Shown here: one piece after another, positions 24,211 to 34,310 of the stretch
Layout of the letters: each line of letters opens with the position of its first letter
Position numbering within the stretch: the first letter of the stretch is position 1
From: Cycas panzhihuaensis
Lineage: Eukaryota; Cycadophyta
DNA: 64,000 nt
Assembly: GCA_023213395.1 (NCBI GenBank)
Contig: CM041465.1
Location: forward strand, 243,667,741 to 243,731,740
Direction of reading: 5' to 3'
Position numbers and translations under genes: made by a program
Notes under the pieces: model-generated
What the model was told of the DNA's origin: nothing
The model's database searches: none
What the model saw: the letters and a program-made list of their open reading frames with translations, nothing else

Positions 24211-24974
24211 CCAAGTCCTTAAACTAGAATACCCATAAGATTGCCTTTCTAAATTTAGCCCAAAATGGGTGAGCCTTTTCATTGTCATTAAAAGCCTCAA
24301 TAATAATGTATACCAAATTACTACATTAGAGGCCTCTAGTTTGAAAAGGTCATTAATTGGAAATTCCTTAAAAGGTTTTATAGTTGACCTCCAAGCCCTC
24401 CAATGTAGGGGGCAACCAAATGTTAGTCTCTAAACATTACTATGGTACAAGCCTAAACTACCAATGTTGCTCTAGTATAAACCTAAACTACCACTTCACT
24501 CTAGTATGAACCTAAACTCCTAACACTCACTCTAAAATAATCCTAAACTACTCCCCTCTATGAGGTTGGGTGTGCCCTGCTAAGGGCATGGTGCTAAAAT
24601 ACTCCTATCCTTTCCTTGCTCTGAAATGAGCCTTAACTACCTCCACCTTAGATATTATTGGCTCTATATAAGATGCCTCTCTAAGGTCCATTTGTTACCA
24701 TTCCTAGCTAGTGATGAGGTTGACCCCATAATGGGGGTTTGGGACTTCTCCATGAGTATAAAGTGGTTGCCAATCACATATTGTTATTTTGTGTGGGCAA
24801 TGTATATGTGTGTGCTTAGTGTGTGAGTTATGATTCCATACATAAGAATAGATGCCAAGTTAAACACACATAAATAAGCACATATACATGTGGGAAGGAT
24901 GAAATATACAAAGATACATCCACATAATAGGTACACAAAAGATATAAAACAATGGTGAGATACGACTTGTCCCC

Positions 24975-25024
<50 letters not shown>

Positions 25025-25047
25025 ATATTCACACACACATATGTGTG
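24211..25047. repeat. Tat-1 post-integrase spacer with a ~33-bp imperfect tandem repeat and microsatellites
   Basis: From about 24425 to 24560, and again at 24620-24640, the phrase CTCTAGTATAAACCTAAACT (with variants) recurs at ~30-35-bp steps, at least five times. The same phrase follows protease directly in Tat-2 (about 62728-62758). An (AT)22 tract occupies 24977-25020, followed by an AC/TG dinucleotide palindrome up to 25047, which is the insertion site of the chromovirus. No gene is seen. Confidence 0.6.
25043..25047. repeat. Target site duplication of the chromovirus, left copy (GTGTG)
   Basis: GTGTG at 25043-25047 is matched by GTGTG at 31710-31714 immediately after the right LTR. Because the site is a TG microsatellite, the match alone is weak, but it coincides exactly with both LTR ends. 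Confidence 0.75.
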
Positions 25048-25448
25048 TGTAACATAACCCTATCTTTCCTTAGCAAGAGGGAACCACCAACAAGTAAGGA
25101 TTAAGGGGTTTAGTAAGTTATATGTATAGACCATTAAGTCATCTAATAAGATGTAAGGCCACTAGGGCTACCAATAGAGTTATGTGTATGGACCGCTAAG
25201 TCATCCAATAAGATGTAAGGCCACTAGGTCCACCAATAGAATCATTAAGGATGAAGACCCTTACTTGTGTATTTAAAGGGTTAAACCACTCGTAATGTAT
25301 TGAGTATGATATCTTAAAAGGAGAAAGTACTTCGGTACTCATTTTGGTGATTCATTTTCTATGATCTGCTTGCACATTTATGTTATTTGGCTTCAGTTTT
25401 TATAATAATCACTTCTACGAGCCCATATTTCTGAGAAGGAATGGTCCA
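25048..25448 (+). repeat. Chromovirus 5' LTR (401 bp) with an internal tandem duplication
   Basis: It begins TGTAACATAACCC and ends AATGGTCCA. A unit of about 63 bases ('agttatRtgtat-gacc...ccactaggRccaccaatag') occurs twice in tandem at about 25112-25240. GTATTTAAAGGG (about 25279-25290) is the likely TATA region. The two LTRs have kept equal length. Confidence 0.9.
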
Positions 25449-25450
25449 AG

Positions 25451-25462
25451 TGGTATCAGAGT
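25451..25462 (+). promoter_or_regulatory. Chromovirus primer binding site, tRNA-iMet type
   Basis: TGGTATCAGAGT, 11 of 12 matches to the tRNA-iMet complement (the final C is now T), two bases after the LTR end. Confidence 0.9.
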
Positions 25463-26775
25463 TGTGTTCATGATCATGGGAAGCTACCCGAAATAGCAAT
25501 TTTTTTTTTCCTGTATGATTGAGTACTCTCTCTCCCTAAGTAGAGATTGAGGAAAGACCTTCACTCAGTACTCTCTCCAAGAAGATTGAGGAATGGTAGC
25601 AGGACAGATTAGAGGTTACGAAGCGAAGGAAAATTTCGACCTTTAGGTACTGCAAGCAATTTATTTCTTCTACATTCAATTTAATTTTTAAGCTTTCTTT
25701 TTCTGCATTGGGTTATATTCCAAGGGTAGATAACACCACTGGGCAGATACCCTTTGTGTCCCCTCCCACCTCTTTTTTTTAGGTAGATAACACCACTGGG
25801 CAGTTACCCAAGTAGTTAGGTAGAGACCTTGTACTGGGGGTCTTTAAAGATCACAGGGTTCTGTCGTTCTGGCTAAGCACATCATGGCTTTGTTGGCCTT
25901 TATGTGAAGGACTAGAGATAACACTCCTAAACCAAGCCCTAGATAGAACTTGGCTACGAAAGTGTGCCTCCATGTACCTCCAAGTATATAGGAGGACCCC
26001 TTTAGGATTCCAAAACCCTCCCTAGCATAGGTAACCTATCAACCGCTGAAGTCTACAATGCAGTGGTTAGCAGTTAGCGCCACGAAGTTACCTGCCCTGA
26101 ACTTTTGCATCAGAAGTTTATTGGCAGGCCTATAAGACCAAGCACACCTCATTCTACAGTGGGTAGGACACATCTGATCATTCGCTGCTTCCCCTACCCT
26201 AGTCTTAATTATAAGCCACTAACTGCCTGAATTCAAAACTTGTTAGAATAGTCAAGCCTCTGGAAAAAAAAAAAAAAAAACAAAAACAAAAAAGAAAAAT
26301 AAAAAGAGAGAGCAAAGAAGGAATATATATATATATATATATATATATAAAGAAAAAGAAAAAAAACTCCACTTAGCTCTTGCTCACAGTGCAAAAAAAA
26401 AAAACCCTTATAACTCATATACCTCAATTCGATCAGCATCTTGTAAGGGTCATTTTACACTAGGTTAGTCTATACCCTAATTTTCACTCTTTTTGTACCC
26501 GGGCCACTAGTGGGCCCCACTGCTCTAAATTCACCTTAAAACTCATACATCCCATTTCAATAGGTTTTTTATGCTCTTTCTAGTGGACTAAATATCTTGC
26601 TTATGTAATTTTGGGGTCAACAGGCTATAGACACCCTACATTCCCTTATTTGCCCCCTCTTTCCCATATAGCAACTCCCTATTCTTATATCCCATTCTTT
26701 CTCGAATCTGTCCCACTTCATACTTTCCCTTCTTTCTACTTACTCCTGCTTCTTTAATCCCTTTCTTCAACTCCA
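25463..26775 (+). other. Chromovirus leader with a direct repeat and simple repeats
   Basis: This is 1.3 kb of non-coding sequence between PBS and gag. GTAGATAACACCACTGGGCA occurs exactly at 25726 and again at 25783, 57 bases apart. Homopolymer A runs (26262-26280, about 26391-26404) and an (AT)n tract (26323-26349) lie in its second half. The 68-codon minus-strand frame there is produced by these simple repeats. Confidence 0.7.
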
Positions 26776-28040
26776 ATGGCAAAAAATCAAACAGAAAAAA
26801 TTTCTGAGTTGACCAATGATTTGTTTAACTTCAAAATAGAGGTCAGTGATAAACTCAGTAGCATGCCTACCAAATCTGACCTGGATGACACCAGGAAAGA
26901 GATTATCAAACTGCTTCAATAGTGGGTGTCACCCCAACCCCAAAGCACAGGAGCCTCTACCTCAATGGGCAACCACCCTCCTCCTTCTCTAGGAAGCAAT
27001 GCACATACAAGAGGTTCTCCACCAAGACAGTCATTTTTCCACCATAAGATCAATATTCCTACCTTTGATCTAGATGTGAATAGAGAGTGCACTCAAAGCT
27101 GGATTAATAAGTTAGAATCCTACTTCACTCTCCACCCGATGTTAGAAGAGGACCAACTCTTATATGCTTCCATTCATTTAGATGGTCAAGCTCACCATTG
27201 GTTTAACTGGTGGAAGCAGGAATATCCCTCTCACCAAACTTAGTCCCACTTCACTAGTTGTTTCTTTGAGTAATATGAAGATACATGGAGTCAATCTTTT
27301 TTCACACAACTCACCCGGCTTAAGCAGACATCAACTATAGAAGCTTACACGAATGAATTTCAAGCTTTATATAACCACATGCCACAAAGCCAAAACTTAG
27401 ACAAACAAATAGTGATTGATATTTATGTGGCAAGACTCCAAGACCGTATTCAGACGAGATTAAAGACAATGGCAATTTACTCCCTTAAGGAAGCTTTCAA
27501 GTGGGCCCATACAGTAGAAGCTGAGTTTGCAGCAAACAAACCCTCAGCCATTCAATGGGATAACTCTTGGTTCTTACGCACTTGACAAGTAGACCTCCAG
27601 CGACCTCGACCTCGATGTGACGATGCCTCTCATCCTCAAGCTGACTTCACATGTCCTCGACCACAACAGGATGATTCTTGACCATCTATTGATCACCATA
27701 ATGAGGATACATCCACCAAAAGAGTCCAGATTTCTCAAGCTGAAGCACAATGTCGACTTGAGGCTAGCCTTTGTATGCAGTGTGTAGAAAAATGGACTTT
27801 CAGGCATGGTCATTTTTGCAAAGCACGTCATATGGTTTTCTTAATTGACCCATCCCTCTCCCCTCATGATCCCTCTGATTCTGACTCTGACCAAGAGGCT
27901 GATGATAAAACCCATGATGATCCTACACCAGACCCCCAACCTGAAGTATCTATATCCACTATCACCACCTCCTCCTGCCCCGAACCCCTAAGAGTTAGAG
28001 GCATTCTTTGTAAGACTCCAATATCTATCTTGATCGACTG
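26776..28040 (+). pseudogene. gag: Chromovirus gag
   Basis: The start ATG 26776 (MAKNQTEKISELTNDL) opens a single frame that can be followed for about 420 codons through six stops, all explicable as C-to-T or G-to-A. An N-terminal coiled-coil-like helix comes first, then a Ser/Pro linker. The capsid domain is 'VNRECTQSWINKLESYFTLH' (about 27073), then 'YASIHLDGQAHHWFNWWK', with a second half at 27379-27585 ('YVARLQDRIQTRLKTMA', 'EAFKWAHTVEAEF'). A one-finger zinc motif of the form C-x2-C-x6-H-x2-H-x2-C ('CMQCVEKWTFRHGHFCKARH') lies at 27775-27835. The acidic tail (27890-27950) leads into protease in the same frame, so gag and pol were probably one polyprotein. Confidence 0.85.
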
Positions 28041-28340
28041 AAAGGCCACTTAACTTCATTGATATTTCAATTGCTAGACAACTTAACCTATATATTATCC
28101 CAAAAACTGGCTTCACATGTTCTTTACTAGGGTGCCAGAAACTCCATTGTGCAGGTGTTATTAAAAACCTCCAAGTCTAAATTGGCTCATACCTTTTGGT
28201 GTTAGACTTCTATGCCTTGTCAATAGGAGGATCTGATGCCATCTTAGGGATTCAATGGTTGCAAACACTAGGGACCTATAGTACAAACAACTCGCCTACA
28301 AATCCATTCATTACCTTCAAAGACCACATGGGGTGAAACC
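28005..28340 (+). pseudogene. pol: Chromovirus protease
   Basis: 'ISILID' (28020-28040) is the strand carrying the catalytic Asp. The following Ser/Gly is damaged and a single-base shift occurs right after. 'NFIDISIARQLNL' and 'FYALSIGGSDAILGIQWLQTLG' continue in the shifted frame, the latter being the conserved 'D-a-I-L-G-x-x-W-L' near the protease end. The frameshift in the active site makes it dead. Confidence 0.75.
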
Positions 28341-29178
28341 ACAAAATTTACGGAATGCAATCCCCCCCTAACCAAGTGGTCTCTCCTGGATGTATGAAAT
28401 GCCATCTTCAATCTCACCTAGGGTATATAGTTTGCCTTAATAATATTCAAATCGAACCACAAATTCATCCCTACATCTAAGATGTCATTACCCAATATGA
28501 ATAAGTATTCACCCCTATGCCTGCCACCACCCCTCCCGACCATGGTTTCTTTCATACAATTGACCTCCAATTTAACCATGACCCCATCAACCTTCGACCT
28601 TACCATAACTCATACTTCTAAAAGAATGAAATCAAGAAACTCACAAATGAGCTCCTTGACATGGGCATAATCCAACCTAGTAAAAGCCCTTATGTAGCCC
28701 CAATTGTCTTAGTTCAGAAGAAGGATGGCTCCTTTTGCCTCTGTGTTGACTATAGGGAATTAAATAAGATTACTATTAAAAATAAGTTTCCCACCCCTTG
28801 CATAGATGATATGCTAGATGAAATCCATGGCGCAACCATCTTTTTTAAGTTAGACCTCCAATCTAGTTACTACCAAATCCCAATTGCCCCACAAGATTGT
28901 CATAAGACAGCATTTCACACACATCATGGCCATTTTGAGTTTCGAGCAATGTCCTTTAGCCTTTGCAATGCCCCAGCAACCTTCCAAGCTCTCATGAATA
29001 AAATATTTGGGCCCTACCTTCAAAAGTTTGTCATAGTTTTCTTTGATGACATTCTTATTTATAGTGCCTGCCTGGATCTCTATATTCAACACTTAGAAAT
29101 TATTCTTCAAATATAGCAGAACCACCAACTCTATGCAAAACTATCTAAGTGTGAGTTCAAACAATTAGAACTCAAATA
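28341..29178 (+). pseudogene. pol: Chromovirus reverse transcriptase
   Basis: A linker is followed by 'NELLDMGIIQPSKSPYVAPI' (28640-28700), 'LVQKKDGSFCLCVDYRELNK', 'FPTPCIDDMLDE', 'FKLDLQSSYYQI', 'KTAFHTHHGHFEFRAMSFSL' and the catalytic box 'VFFDDILIYS' (about 29035-29067), with both aspartates. The frame 28661-29116 is open for 151 codons. These are the standard RT blocks of plant Ty3/gypsy chromoviruses. A stop at 29117 (a Gln codon in relatives) breaks the link to RNase H. Confidence 0.92.
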
Positions 29179-29820
29179 TTTGGGTCATATCATATCATCA
29201 GAAGGGGTACATGTAGACCCCGACAAAATATTGGTCATCAAAACGTGGCCAACACCTACTACTCTTACCCAACTACGAGCATTTCTTGGGCTCACAGGGT
29301 TTTATCAACGCTTTGTGCGTAACTATGCTGCTTTTGCCACCCTATTAACTAACCTCCTTCATAAAGAGGCTTTTCAATGGTCTCCTAAAGTAGAGGCTGC
29401 ATTTTCCCACCTCAAGGTTGTAATGGCCTCTATTCTGGTCCTCATCACTCCTAATTTTAACCAACCCTTCCAACTTGAATGCGATGCTTTAGGGTTTGGT
29501 TTAGGCACATTCCTAATGTAAGACTCATCCCATTGCATTTGAAAGCTAAAAATTAAAAGATCACGAGCTTCATCTCTCTACATATCATAAAGAAATGAAG
29601 GCTATTCTCCATGCTATTGATAAATGGCCACAATATCTCTCAGGCTCTAAGTTCACTATGCTTATGGATCATCGTAGCCTCCATAATTTATTGACTCAGC
29701 CAATCTTGTCTGAAGATCAAGCTAAGTGGGTTCATTGATGACAAGTCTTTGACTTCTCAATAGCATATAAAAAAGGTAAAGACAATACAGTGACAGATGC
29801 TCTTTCATGTCTCCATCCTA
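29117..29820 (+). pseudogene. pol: Chromovirus RT thumb, connection and RNase H
   Basis: 'YLGHIISSEGVHVDPDKI' and 'LRAFLGLTGFYQRFVRNYA' (29180-29340) end the RT. 'FQWSPKVEAAFSHLK' starts the connection, and 'PFQLECDALGFGLGTFL' has the first RNase H Asp. After a stop and a frame change come 'WPQYLSGSKFTMLMDHRSLH' (about 29625-29685) and 'DNTVTDALS', equivalent to 'N-x-x-A-D-A-L-S', near 29780-29810. The domain order is normal and it is inactive through stops and shifts. Confidence 0.85.
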
Positions 29821-31100
29821 ATGACAATGTTCCTAACCTAAGCCTCCATGCCATCAGCAACCCCCAACCCCTTTGGCTTGATGAACTATGTGTTGAAAAT
29901 CAAGCCCAGCCAGACTATCCTAAATGGAGGGAAAAAGTTCTCACCCATAAAGGTTGGTCAACCTTCAACAATCACCTCCTCTACCACAATCGTATCTTTG
30001 TCCATCCCTCCTCCTTATTCATCCCTAAAATTCTAATAGAATACCACTTGTCCCCCCTTGGCGGCCACTCTGGCTTTGATAAGACTTATTGACGGATTCG
30101 TGCAGATTTCTTTTGGCCCCATATGAAGACCACCATATTCACCTTCGTACTAGAATGTGACACCTGTCAACGAAATAAAGTAGAGACCAAACCTCTCCCT
30201 GGCCTTCTCCAACCATTAAATATTCCATAAGGCAAGTGGCAAGATATTGCCATGGACTTCATCATAGGCCTACCCCTATATACCAGATTTGACTCCATTT
30301 GGGTAATCATTGATTGATTAGCCAAGTACTCACACTTTCTCCCAGTGCACACCTCATATTCATCCTCTCGTCTTGCTAATTTATATGTCCAATTCATATT
30401 TCACCTCCATGGTTTTCTATCATCTATCATTTGTGACTGAGACCCTAAGTTTACTAGCTCCTTTTGGAAAGAACTCTTTAAGACTATTGGAACCTCATTT
30501 AACATGAGCTCTACCTACCACCCACAAACAGATGGCCAATCGAGGTTCTAAACAAAACTTTAAAAACTTATCTACATTGCTTCACTTCAGAACACCAAGC
30601 TAAGTGGACCTCATGGCTTGCCCTAGCTGAGTATTGGTATAACTCCTCCCATCATTCTGCCATTGGTATGTTCCTCTTTTTGGCTCTTTATGGCTACCAC
30701 CCACCTTCTCACCATACCCTAGCCATAAATTTTAGAACAGCTTCTATGCAACAAAAGCTTCAAGAAATGGATCAAATCTTGCATGCCCTTCGACAAAATC
30801 TAGCTAGTGCTCGAAATCGAATGAAGCAACTGGTAGACCACCACCAATCTGATTGATCCTTTGATATTGGAGATCTAATATACCTCTGCCTCCAACCGTA
30901 TAAGCAACAATCACTTAAGTCCCATCAAGGGCATAAACTAAGCCCCCACTACTATGGCCCTTATAAGATCCTACACAAAATTGGTGAAGTTGCTTATTCC
31001 CTTAAACTCCTCCCAAATACTAATATTTATAATGTCTTCCATGTGTCCTACCTAAAAAAATACCTTGGAGCTAAAGTTACACCCCACACAACCCTTCCTA
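29821..31100 (+). pseudogene. pol: Chromovirus integrase with GPY/F module
   Basis: The zinc region is 'YHLSPLGGHSGFDKTY' with 'CDTCQRNK' (30040-30180). The core has 'WQDIAMDFIIGLP' (first Asp, about 30240), 'DPKFTSSFWKELFKTIGT' (second Asp) and 'TYHPQTDGQS'. A single-base deletion near 30540 then shifts the frame just before the catalytic Glu, which is still readable as 'EVLNKTLKTYLHC'. 'ALYGYHPP' (30690) and the GPY/F module 'YYGPYKILHKIGEVAYSLKL' (about 30950-31010) follow. 'NVFHVSYLKKY' leads to the chromodomain. Confidence 0.88.
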
Positions 31101-31318
31101 TTCTCTTTGAAGAATAAACTCTTATAGTTCCTCCCGATAAAATCCTTGCCGATCACTAGTGCCGCCTCCAGAATCACACTATTTCTGAACACTTGGTACA
31201 GTGGGTTGGCTGTGAGGCTGATGAAGCTACTTTGGATTCAGAAGAGTTAATCCAGAAACATCCTCATCTCCAATGCTACGAGGACTCAATGTCTCAGAGG
31301 GGGGGACCTGTAACATAA
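31101..31318 (+). pseudogene. pol: Chromovirus C-terminal chromodomain
   Basis: 'PPDKILADH' is followed by 'SEHLVQWVGCEADEATLDSE' and 'LIQKHPHL' (31180-31275). This matches the chromodomain pattern 'hLVqW-g-p-dEATWE' with the second Trp changed to Leu (TGG to TTG), so the aromatic cage is damaged. In chromoviruses this domain is thought to bind histone marks and steer integration towards heterochromatin. The frame ends at TAA 31316-31318, ten bases inside the 3' LTR, and the purine tract is part of the coding frame ('SQRGGPV'). Confidence 0.85.
31297..31308 (+). promoter_or_regulatory. Chromovirus polypurine tract
   Basis: AGAGGGGGGGACC directly precedes the TG of the 3' LTR, the usual form in plant chromoviruses. 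It primes plus-strand synthesis. Confidence 0.85.
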
Positions 31319-31709
31319 CCCCACCTTTCCTTAGCAAGAGGGAATCGCCAACAAGTAAGGATTAAGGGGTTTAGTAAGTTATGTGTATGGACTGTTAAGT
31401 CATCCAATAAGATGTAAGGCCGTTAGGGCCACCAATAGAGTTATGTGTATGGTCCGCTAAGTCATCCAATAAGATGTAAGGCCACTAGGGCCACCAATAG
31501 AATCATTAAGGATGAAGACCCTTACTTGTATATTTAAAGGGTTAAACCACTTGTAATGTATTGAGTATGATATCTTGAAAGGATTAAGTACTTCAGTACT
31601 CATTTTGGTGATTCATTTTCTATGATTTGCTTATGCATTCATGTTATTTAGCTTTATTTTTGCTAATAATCACTTCTATGAGCCCAAATTTCTGAGAAGG
31701 AATGGTCTA
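31309..31709 (+). repeat. Chromovirus 3' LTR (401 bp)
   Basis: It begins TGTAACATAACCCC and ends AATGGTCTA (CA decayed to TA). It carries the same 63-base tandem duplication as the 5' LTR and is followed by GTGTG, the target duplication. Confidence 0.9.
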
Positions 31710-34310
31710 GTGTGCATGTGTGTATGTGTGTATGCACAATAGAAGAGTATAATGTAGATAGGGATACAACATCTCATGAGGAAGTAGGGATCCTTCTAGG
31801 AGTGTACAATCATACACACGAACTCCATACCCTTGGAGGCCAAAATTTCCTCTATAAAATACAAACTACAACTACCTCTTATGCCCTTAAGGGGTGTCAT
31901 CCCTTAACTACAACTGCCTCTACTCTAGGGTGGTCCAAGTACCCCCCCAACTCCTCCTCAATTGTTGTGATGGCTCAGCCTCACTCTCCTCATTTTGTGA
32001 ATAGGCCTCCTCTTAGTCATTCATACTTTAATTGGAGTTGATCCTCTCCCCTTAGACCTTTTGAAGCCATGTCTCTAGTATAGAAATGTATACCTCTGTG
32101 TTAGGAGCCATCTATATAGGGGTGGTCATAATCGAAGGCACTATCCTCATATTTCGTACCTCCAACTCCCTCATCTAATCTTAGAGCTAGTCCCTCTCTT
32201 TCTGAAGTTCGCCCCATCTAACTATAGCTCATGGACCTCTATGGTCCCCATCTCCTTAACCCTTTAATAAGGCAGTATATTATGCTATATAGGGATGTGC
32301 TGATGTTGGCTCCCCACTATCTATTATAGGAGGCTATCCCTCTACATATACCATCGAAAAGAGCTTAGTAATAACCTTACTAATAAGCTTTGTAATAAAG
32401 CCCTCTCCTACTAATATAACAAGCATGTCTATTAATAATAAATCCTAGAAAACCAAATATAATTAAATAATAGAGATAACTAAAATGGGATGAAATCAAA
32501 AGGATAAAAGGTAATACCTCTCTAAGGGGCCCCCTCCAAAACTAGTGCAGCCTCCTAGCCTATCTCTTCTCCCTCCATATCAGTACCATGTGCCTCCTCA
32601 TCCTCAATAGCCTTTACCTTATCCTCATCACCTTTAGTGGCCTTATCTCCCTCTCTTACCTCCTCCTCAACCTTTGTTGTTGGCCCTATTATGCCTCCAT
32701 CCCCCTCCTCATCAATGTCCCAATAAGCACCCCAATAGAGATGCCTTACAAAGTTGTCTAGGGTCAACAACTCTAAGGATATTTCACCTACTTATCACTT
32801 GACTTGCTTAGGCTCTCCTAGACTCTAAAAGTATGATGGCCCTCTATGAATAAGATGACCACTTGGTACTATCAAACCCTTCAATAGGCCTTACCCATAG
32901 AAGTGATAAAAAAAACCAACACTATAGCATAGAACAATAGGAAAATCCTCTATTCCCTATCACTCAAATATATTCTAGTTAGGCCCACATACTCGTCACC
33001 ATAAGGGTCAACTAGTCTAGTCTCTCTCCATCGTCACACATATGTATAGTGCCTATATAGACCTTAACCTCATGATAGTTTTCTCACCAAGACATCCAAA
33101 TAAAAATGGTAAATGTGTGAGTTTCCTTGCATGAGGAACAGCCACTATCACGATCCTCCTCACCTTCCTCCCTCATTAATCCTAGTGGCCCCTACTATAG
33201 AAATACCATGTTACAACCTAGTATGCCTCCTTAGTATTAGGAAGGATCTCTAATTTAGGTGGTACTTCCTTTATTGGTAATCCCAAAATCCTTCGTATAT
33301 CTCTAATGGTAATCATCATATCCCCCACCATTAGTAGGTGAAAAACCTACCTCCTCATGTCCCAATGGGATATGATATCCACGAGGAGGGCCTGATCTGA
33401 CACATATTGATATATTGTGATAACCCTTTGTAGATTACATCTTTGTAATGCCTTTTTATCTCAAGTCATCATTAGATTGGCCAAGCCTAACATGGGCATA
33501 CCTATATTCTCATGATTATTAATTGTGATAACACCCTAAAAATTACACAAAAGAGCCCCACAAGTTAGTCATTAGGACCTAAAACATACCTACTATTAAC
33601 AAATAAATTAAAGAAATTAATCTAATAGAAATTTTAATGGGAAAATAAAAATTTTAATAACTATGTGTATATACTATAGATATATGTATGGTATTATAAA
33701 TACTTCTACGATACCATAAGAATTTTCTGAGAGTATTTACAGTATTACTATAATATCTATAGTACCATAAACATTATTGTAGTATGTATCATACGACCCC
33801 TGAAACTATAAAAGTAAATTAAAATTTATTTTTTGGCCCCAATAATCATCCCAATAGGACTAGGGCACTAAGATTCCCTAGTCTAGTAAAAAATAGAGCC
33901 CCAAATAGGCCCTATTTAGCCTCATTTTTCTAAATTAGGTACAACTTATTTATAAAAAAATACATATTGAAAAAATGTAAAAAATACAGACAACTAGGTA
34001 GCTCCATTCACTGGGTCTAGGAATACTATATCTATGGCATCAATGTGATCGTAATAACTTTGACTTCTTAGTAATTTGATGGTTAGATCTCTCACAATGA
34101 GCTTGCAAAGACAAGGGAAAAATTAGAGGGCATAGAGGGTTTTCTTAGAAATCCTATGGGTTATTGTGAAAATGAAATAGAAATTCTTAAGAAACTTAAA
34201 TATGTAGAAGGGGCTTCCCCCCTCTATATAGCTATGATTTTCCTCCCTATACTCTCCTCCTAATTGTACTATCGACATGGCCATCCTAAACACCCTTATC
34301 ATACCCATTT
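31710..34310 (-). pseudogene. Antisense PMD-like gene of Tat-1 (plant mobile domain)
   Basis: This is read on the minus strand from about 34310 down. The signature 'VFHLLMVGDMMITIRDIRRI' followed by 'LGLPIKE' (33263-33370) matches the plant mobile domain core ('FHl-xGEMTiTLeDV-x-iLgLPidG'), preceded by 'LVDIISHWDMRR'. Further on is an open acidic stretch at 32555-32770 (Glu/Asp/Lys-rich), then coiled-coil-like sense ('ELQKERD', 'MRELEVRNMRI', about 32130-32190). Stops are frequent and introns may be present. It lies between integrase and the second RNase H of Tat-1, opposite to gag-pol. Tat-2 keeps the coiled-coil end at the same position. Antisense frames are known in some Tat-lineage elements and PMD sequences are known in plant transposons; the exact combination here is my reading of a decayed copy. 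Confidence 0.6.
34222..34236 (-). promoter_or_regulatory. Candidate TATA box for the antisense gene
   Basis: The minus strand reads AGCTATATAGAGGGG, a good plant TATA element in G/C-rich surroundings, about 850 bases upstream of the PMD motif. It suggests that the antisense frame had its own promoter. This is inference from sequence alone. Confidence 0.4.

Larger units (their letters stand above)
25048..31709 (+). mobile_element. Complete 6.66-kb chromovirus-type Ty3/gypsy retrotransposon nested in Tat-1
   Basis: It has two 401-bp LTRs (25048-25448, 31309-31709), a PBS for tRNA-iMet, a 1.3-kb leader, gag, protease, RT, RNase H, integrase with a GPY/F module, a C-terminal chromodomain, a purine tract of G residues and a 5-bp target duplication. 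The chromodomain makes it a chromovirus. The short LTRs and size argue against typical Tekay/Del; I leave the clade open. LTR divergence by eye is about 33 of 401 positions, mostly transitions. Coding frames carry about 20 stops and a few single-base shifts, so it is inactive but by far the best-preserved element here. Confidence 0.92.

Noticed and set aside
24976-25047. Possible origin, matrix-attachment or CRISPR-like repeat because of regular AT and TG units
   Set aside because: It is a plain dinucleotide microsatellite; there are no spacers and no other signals.
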